Below, one piece after another: positions 59,439 to 64,000 of a DNA stretch of 64,000 bases. Positions within the stretch are counted from its first letter, which is position 1; the number at the start of each line of letters is the position of its first letter. Source of the DNA: Bdellovibrio sp. ArHS. Lineage in GTDB: Bacteria > Bdellovibrionota > Bdellovibrionia > Bdellovibrionales > Bdellovibrionaceae. A program made the position numbers and the translations under genes. The notes below the pieces were generated by a model. That model did no database searches. It was not told the origin of the DNA and was given only the letters and a program-made list of their open reading frames with translations. The DNA is taken from contig NZ_JTEV01000016.1 of assembly GCF_000786105.1 (NCBI RefSeq), forward strand, positions 172,168 to 236,167. The letters are read 5' to 3'.

Positions 59439-59817
59439 TGAAGAGTTGATCGGAATTTGTTTATATTTGATAAACATAACAAATGTTATATGCGGAGTTT
59501 TCCTATCAATTTGTAATCATCTTTTTCGATCAAATGTGTTTTGTTCGATTTGAGACTGGAATGGTGGTCCCCCATGTATTTCGCGAATGCTTAAGTAGTT
59601 CGTCAGTATGGGGTTCCGTTAGGTTCTGTTTGTCTGCATTATTGAACCATCGTGGTTTTTATCTGCTACACAGACATCAACGGCAAGGGCCGCATCTTTA
59701 CCGCCACCGTGGCGGTAAATTTGTCAGCTTAAAACTTTGCTAAAGACATTGCGATAGCCATCGGATCGATTCGAATGAGTAATGACTTCGTTTTGAAATC
59801 GGCGAAGGTATTTGCCT
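59439..59817. other. Intergenic region with two palindromes
   Basis: These 379 bases separate the small membrane protein from the 471-residue unknown. An 86-codon frame (59483-59743, plus strand) lacks a ribosome site and protein-like composition, so it is not called. ATAACA-AA-TGTTAT lies at 59476-59489, and a longer palindrome at 59699-59717. Confidence 0.45.
59699..59717. repeat. Perfect 19-base palindrome
   Basis: TACCGCCAC (59699-59707), one central C, GTGGCGGTA (59709-59717). A one-base spacer is too short for an RNA hairpin loop without opening pairs, so a protein-binding site on DNA is more likely. No regulator is adjacent. Confidence 0.4.
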
Positions 59818-61233
59818 TTAAGCTTTACATCCAAAAAGCTTCTGCGACTTGATCAACTGGCGGACGGGTTCGGGAACGCATTGTTCCCAGCGCGGATCGT
59901 TCTGTTCGATCATCTTCATCACGTCGGCTGAATGCAGATATTCACCGGTTTCATCGCAGCCCGAGATATCGACAATCTGTTGATTCTCGACGAAATAAGC
60001 ATAGATATGGCGAAGGTGAGGCGCGGGAAAAAAACTCTTCGTCGTCAGGCAAAGAAGCGGCGTTTTGTGAGGATAGACATAAAGCTTTGTCTTTTGCTCC
60101 AAAAGTTTGCCCAGGCCTTCCAAAAGGCCCCCTTCAAGATTGTTATAATGTTCTTCCGTGAAGAGCTTATTAAGATGGCTTGCTCCTACAACCAAAGCCA
60201 TGAAGTGGGGATTGTAGCGGCGAATGAAACGTTTTAAGCCATAAAATAAGAAGAAGTTCGAAATCAGCACATGCTGTCCCAGACTTGTTAACGTTTCCAC
60301 GCGGGCTAAAAAATCTTTTTCATTGATATGACCGTCAGCCTGCAGGTTGTGCATCGTCAGTTCCAGCATCGGCAGAACTTCCAGCGCCTTGCCTTCACTT
60401 TTATAGACATCATCTTTTATCTGCGCCAGGCCCTTTTGCAGAACATCCAAATGGGTCACGGTCACGGGACGGAATGTGCCTCGTTGAATTAAAAGTGCTT
60501 TGCCGTAAATGGCATCTGAAATATTCAAGATCTCATTCTTCGGAGAGAACAAAATCGCTTCTGCCAGGCCCCTGCGGACCAATTCTAGGTTCATCAGCCG
60601 CGCATCGAAATGTTCAACATCGGGCCCCTGAAACTTGATCACATCAATCACGATCTGACCGTCTTTCAAGCTCTCAACCAGACGAGGAATAAAATCTTCT
60701 GTTGGTTGCAAATGATAAAACGCACAATGCAAAAGATTGACGCCCAGAACTCCCAAAGCCTCTTGCTGTTGCAGACGGTGGCGATCCAACATGCGCACAT
60801 GCAGAATGATGTCGTTGGCGGGACCATTGGGTCTGGTTTGAAAACGCACGCCCATCCAGCCATGAGATTGTTTGTTGCTGCCGGAAGAAGCTGTTGCGAC
60901 GGTATTCGCAAATGAAAAGAAGCAGGTGTTTTTCCCGCGGGCCTCTGCCAGGCGGTCCACCAGCAGGTCATATTCGTGACCTAACATTTTAGTCAGGCGT
61001 GATTCGCAGACGTAGCGGCCATTGGCTTCGCGACCATAAATATCGTCACTGACGATCATGTCATAAGCGGAAATTGTTTTGGCAATTGTTTGAGAAGCTT
61101 TGCCGGCTTGAAAAAAATGCCGAGCGACTTCTTGACCCGCGCCGATTTCAGCAAAAGCTCCGTAGCGGGCCAGATCTTTATTGATTTTCAAAGCTTTGCT
61201 TAAAGTGGTCTCAACCATCGGAGCCTCAGACAT
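59818..61233 (-). CDS. Conserved 471-residue protein of unknown function
   Basis: A 471-residue cytosolic-looking protein without signal or membrane helices. The N-terminus (LSKALKINKDLARYGAFAEIGAGQEVARHFFQAGKASQTIAKTISAYDMIVSDDIYG) is strongly patterned and, from memory, belongs to a widespread family that pipelines label TonB-dependent receptor or nucleotide adenylyltransferase; nothing here supports either label. FSFANTVATASSGSNKQSHGWMGVRFQ is another conserved-looking segment. Its ATG shares a base with the DUF502 gene stop (TAATG), so they are coupled. Confidence 0.82.
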   Translation of the reverse strand: MSEAPMVETTLSKALKINKDLARYGAFAEIGAGQEVARHFFQAGKASQTIAKTISAYDMIVSDDIYGREANGRYVCESRLTKMLGHEYDLLVDRLAEARGKNTCFFSFANTVATASSGSNKQSHGWMGVRFQTRPNGPANDIILHVRMLDRHRLQQQEALGVLGVNLLHCAFYHLQPTEDFIPRLVESLKDGQIVIDVIKFQGPDVEHFDARLMNLELVRRGLAEAILFSPKNEILNISDAIYGKALLIQRGTFRPVTVTHLDVLQKGLAQIKDDVYKSEGKALEVLPMLELTMHNLQADGHINEKDFLARVETLTSLGQHVLISNFFLFYGLKRFIRRYNPHFMALVVGASHLNKLFTEEHYNNLEGGLLEGLGKLLEQKTKLYVYPHKTPLLCLTTKSFFPAPHLRHIYAYFVENQQIVDISGCDETGEYLHSADVMKMIEQNDPRWEQCVPEPVRQLIKSQKLFGCKA

Positions 61234-61841
61234 TATTTCTTTTCTCCTTCAGGCTTACTTTCAGCTTTGACCCAACCGGTGATGGCCAGGCTCATCGCTT
61301 TTTCAATCGGCATGTCCAAAGGTGTCAGGCGCGAGCGGGGAACCATTAAGGTGAATCCCCCTAAACCATAGCTCATCGGAATATAAACCGCGATGCGATC
61401 GTCGGCATTTTGCTCAATAGCAGGAACGTCGCGGAAATTTTCCCGAGTGACCAAACCCAAAGCGCGAATACCCGTGTCGCCCAGATCGACCAACACCACT
61501 TTTTGCAGTCCTCCGGGACCGCCGCCTTTTGAAAATAAATTCATCAGATCACGCAGCGGAGAATAAATGGCCTTAATAAACGGAACTTGCGTTAAGCGCT
61601 GTTCCAGCTTTGTGAAAATGCCTCCAGCAAGCAGGTTGTTGAGCATCAGACCCAACAGGAAAATTAAAATAACCGTTAGCAGAAAACCCAAGCCCGGAAT
61701 ATAGATGGGCAGAATCTGGCGAAGAGCGTCTCCAAGAAAGCTGTCTACGATGGCGATGCCCGCGTAGATGATGTAGATCGTCAGTGCAATCGGAAGGAAA
61801 GTCACAAGACCTTGCAAGAAGATTTTTTGGAGTTGTTTCAT
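61233..61841 (-). CDS. DUF502-family membrane protein
   Basis: A 202-residue protein with two N-terminal helices (FLQGLVTFLPIALTIYIIYAGIAIVDSFLG and PGLGFLLTVILIFLLGLMLNNLLAG) and a beta-rich domain with YIPMSYGLGGFTLMVPRSRLTPLDM, the standard DUF502 end, followed by a helix and a charged tail. The function is unknown. CAGGA precedes ATG 61841. It is the first gene of a two-gene coupled unit with the 471-residue protein. Confidence 0.9.
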   Translation of the reverse strand: MKQLQKIFLQGLVTFLPIALTIYIIYAGIAIVDSFLGDALRQILPIYIPGLGFLLTVILIFLLGLMLNNLLAGGIFTKLEQRLTQVPFIKAIYSPLRDLMNLFSKGGGPGGLQKVVLVDLGDTGIRALGLVTRENFRDVPAIEQNADDRIAVYIPMSYGLGGFTLMVPRSRLTPLDMPIEKAMSLAITGWVKAESKPEGEKK

Positions 61842-61995
61842 AGCTGGATGTCCTGTCTTTTATCACGTATCGGCTCTTTTAAATATCAGCTAAGTCGAGG
61901 CTCTTCAAGGCTTTGTGCATTCTCGAAATGAGACACTTTTTTATCTAAACAACCCTCGACTTCTGACCGACAAGAAAGGGGTCAAAGGAGAACCG

Positions 61996-63873
61996 GTGAA
62001 ACGGATTCTAGGCGCGCTATTTATACCTTTCAGTCTTCTGAGCTTTGCGGCATACGCACAGAATGATCCTAAAGTGGTTCCTGGCGAATACCTTATTAAG
62101 TTTAAGGCTTCTTCAGGTGGGCCCACGATTGCTCAGACGAAGCTTTTAGGTAAAGCTTCGTTGAAGGCCGCCTTTCCGGGGCTGGATATCATGCAGGTCA
62201 CCATGAAGTCGGGGCCGGATGAAAAAGCCTCTTTTGAAGCTTTAAAAAATGATCCCGATGTTGAGTATATTGAGCCCAATTATATTTTAGATAAAGCGGA
62301 AGTCGCGCTGAATGGTTCCGTAGAGCGTTTGACTTACGAGCAATTTGCTAACTCCAGTCCTGCCTCAACGGACCCCGCGGTGTATGCGCAGTCCAATGCG
62401 GCAACAGGTGTTGCGAATGCCTGGCCTTTATTAAGTTCTTTAAGTGCGCAGAACGGAAAAGTGATTGTGGCCGTGGTCGATACCGGATTGGACCGTTATC
62501 ACGATGTTTTTAAACCACTGGCTAACGGCGGTACAGGGGCGCTGTGGGTGAACCCTGTCGAGGCGGCGGGCCAGCCCGGCGTGGATGATGATCAAAACGG
62601 ATATGTCGATGACGTGAATGGTTGGAATTTTATCACCAACACGAATAATTTTATGGATGACGACGACCATGGCACGCATGTGGCCGGGATTGTTGTCGGC
62701 ACAGGCCAAAATATTTTTGCTCGTCCTTTGCAGGAATCTAAAATTTCTATCATGCCTTTAAAGTTTTTAGGTGCGACTGGTTCGGGATCCACTTCGAATG
62801 CGATTCGCGCGATTTATTATGCCGTCAATAACGGCGCACGTGTGATCAACAACTCTTGGGGTGGGGGTAGTTACAGCCGATCCCTTCATGATGCGATCAC
62901 CTATGCCTATGAACGTCGTGTGTTAGTGGTCTCTGCCGCCGGCAACTACGGAAGCAACAACGATGCGTCGCCGATGTATCCGGCTAATTACGATGTACCG
63001 AGTAACATTTCCATCGCCTCTTCCAGTCGTTACGATGATCTTTCCAGCTTCTCAAATTACGGCGCTTCCACAGTGCATGTGGCCAGCCCAGGGGAGTACA
63101 TTGAAAGCACCGTTCCTGGAAATACCACAATGCCTATGAACGGAACCAGTATGGCGGCGCCGTTCGTGGCGGGAATGGCGGCATTGGCGTTCCGCGAAGC
63201 TCCCTCGCTATCGGGATATCAGATGAAGCAGTTGATTTTGGGCACAGCTTCAGCCAAAAGTTTCCTGAATAACCTCGTGTATTCGAGTGCTCGTATCGAT
63301 GCCTACGAAATGATTCGCACGTCGCAACAGATGGTGGCGACGGCATCCACTCAACCTGACTATAAACCCTATTATCTGACGGAGCAGGCGTCGACTTCAG
63401 GCAGCGGGGCGGCTGGTGGCGGTTGCGGTCTTGTCAAAGCTGTGACCCACAACGGCCCGGGCTCAGGACAGGGTGGGGGAGCCGGCGCGATTGCTGTCGT
63501 GATCGGTCTTCTGATGGCCCCGCTGGTCGTCTGGCAGGTTTTGCGATCTCGTGATCCAAAACGACGCCGTCGTTACGAACGCTTTAAAATGAATTCTGAA
63601 ATTCGTGTGACGGTCGGCGATCGCGAACTGATCGGCGCTGTGAATACCATCTCTGAAGGTGGCTTGTCCTTCAATGCTGACGCCGCTTTGGAAAAAGGTG
63701 GCATCGTCACAATGCGAATCCAAAGTCCTGATGGCCACGAAGTCATCGAAGTGCAAGGTCAGGTCGTCTGGAGCGAGCAGAACCAAGCCTACGGAGTCCA
63801 GTTCGCTAACGCGAGACAGGGGACTTTGGCTATGATTCGGGATTGGACTTCGGGGCTTATTAAGAGTTCTTAG
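61996..63873 (+). CDS. Subtilisin-like protease with transmembrane helix and C-terminal PilZ domain
   Basis: The start is GTG 61996, set by AAAGGAG five bases upstream; the product has 625 residues. A signal peptide (1-22) is followed by an I9-type inhibitory prodomain (about 27-100) and an S8 catalytic domain with Asp162 (VVDTGLD), His225 (DDHGTHVAG), Asn (SAAGNYG) and Ser385 (NGTSMAAP). A Gly-rich linker leads to one helix (about 497-516) and a basic stop-transfer (RSRDPKRRRRYER). Residues 525-620 form a PilZ domain with RxxxR at 525-529 and TISEGG at 551-556; Thr replaces the usual Asp/Asn. Topology places the protease outside and PilZ in the cytoplasm. Cyclic di-GMP could control proteolysis across the membrane. 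Confidence 0.9.
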   Translation: MKRILGALFIPFSLLSFAAYAQNDPKVVPGEYLIKFKASSGGPTIAQTKLLGKASLKAAFPGLDIMQVTMKSGPDEKASFEALKNDPDVEYIEPNYILDKAEVALNGSVERLTYEQFANSSPASTDPAVYAQSNAATGVANAWPLLSSLSAQNGKVIVAVVDTGLDRYHDVFKPLANGGTGALWVNPVEAAGQPGVDDDQNGYVDDVNGWNFITNTNNFMDDDDHGTHVAGIVVGTGQNIFARPLQESKISIMPLKFLGATGSGSTSNAIRAIYYAVNNGARVINNSWGGGSYSRSLHDAITYAYERRVLVVSAAGNYGSNNDASPMYPANYDVPSNISIASSSRYDDLSSFSNYGASTVHVASPGEYIESTVPGNTTMPMNGTSMAAPFVAGMAALAFREAPSLSGYQMKQLILGTASAKSFLNNLVYSSARIDAYEMIRTSQQMVATASTQPDYKPYYLTEQASTSGSGAAGGGCGLVKAVTHNGPGSGQGGGAGAIAVVIGLLMAPLVVWQVLRSRDPKRRRRYERFKMNSEIRVTVGDRELIGAVNTISEGGLSFNADAALEKGGIVTMRIQSPDGHEVIEVQGQVVWSEQNQAYGVQFANARQGTLAMIRDWTSGLIKSS

Positions 63874-63889
63874 TTTGTTTTTTTGCTTC

Positions 63890-63960
63890 GCGCGGGGGAT
63901 TTGGGAGTGGCACGGATTCCTAAGTCATCCCTTTCGGTCGGCGCGCCTTCCGGGCTCAGT
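63890..63960 (+). repeat. Dispersed intergenic repeat, copy B
   Basis: It begins with the same 15-mer (GCGCGGGGGATTTGG) as copy A at 2980 and ends with a similar CTCAGT. Total length is 71 against 68 bases. It lies 16 bases after the protease stop. The following bases to the window end contain CCGCAC-TTT-GTGCGG and GCGCCA-TCG-TGGCGC hairpins and may belong to a longer element. Confidence 0.5.
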
Positions 63961-64000
63961 TGCCGCCGCACTTTGTGCGGTTCGCGCCATCGTGGCGCCG

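Noticed and set aside
59483..59743. 86-codon frame upstream of the 471-residue gene
   Set aside because: Protein-like composition is poor (many Cys, His, Arg late in the frame), there is no ribosome site, and it spans two palindromes.
59818..61233. TonB-dependent receptor label for the 471-residue protein
   Set aside because: There is no signal peptide, plug domain or beta-barrel C-terminus.
1..64000. CRISPR arrays, tRNA/rRNA genes, prophage or insertion sequences
   Set aside because: Read-through of both strands showed no regularly spaced repeats, no tRNA-like T-loop motifs in cloverleaf context, no transposase or integrase, and no terminal inverted repeats with target duplications.

Overview
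The window looks like chromosomal DNA of a Bdellovibrio-type predatory bacterium. This is inferred from content, not from a marker gene. It has mid-range GC, very dense genes on both strands, many short exported proteins, a TIGR02147-type regulator (a family concentrated in Bdellovibrio and Fibrobacter), several secreted hydrolases and a fused CcoNO oxidase. I see no rRNA, tRNA, CRISPR array, insertion sequence or prophage.

Layout. 1-9.6 kb: the 3' end of a fibrinogen-like-domain protein, a GH13 alpha-glucosidase, an ankyrin protein, small secreted proteins, a VanX-type dipeptidase, an orphan DNA methyltransferase, a serine hydrolase lipoprotein and a truncated haemoglobin. 9.6-15.2 kb: a hybrid histidine kinase, a secreted protein-glutaminase-like enzyme, a DUF6279-like lipoprotein and a KH-domain RNA-binding protein. 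15.2-19.5 kb: gltS, a ZIP metal transporter, dps and oxyR form a peroxide/metal module, with pcm divergent from it. 19.5-25.2 kb: a CsbD-like protein, an OmpA-like lipoprotein, secreted proteins, a frameshifted zinc-ribbon gene, a possible structured RNA, the TIGR02147 regulator and an outer-membrane protein.

25.2-32.6 kb holds a complete cbb3 oxidase operon on the minus strand (ccoI-ccoS-ccoNO-ccoQ-ccoP-ccoG-TauE/SafE-like). Its cistrons are chained by 1- to 4-base start/stop overlaps, and an FNR-like palindrome lies upstream. An FNR/CRP-family regulator with an N-terminal cysteine cluster sits 1.2 kb away, beyond ilvE. 34.5-45.4 kb: a secreted HNH nuclease, Cys-rich secreted proteins, a Na+/H+ antiporter, a multi-PAS kinase, a full-length ABCC-like ABC transporter and an FMN reductase. 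45.4-50 kb: an LTA-synthase-like phosphoglycerol transferase overlapping a two-component system. 50-54.3 kb: tatA-selD-mnmH (selenium modification of tRNA), then an FKBP lipoprotein with pdxH. 54.3-64 kb: a nuclease-like unknown, a GNAT, apaG, an endonuclease/phosphatase, a leucyl aminopeptidase, a DUF502 membrane protein coupled to a conserved 471-residue unknown, and a subtilisin-type protease joined through one membrane helix to a PilZ domain.

The most distinctive items are the periplasmic subtilase-TM-cytosolic PilZ fusion, the reduced CcoNO/CcoP oxidase with its FNR-like site, the LTA-synthase/two-component operon, the one-base-disrupted zinc-ribbon gene, and a 70-base dispersed repeat found near both ends of the window.
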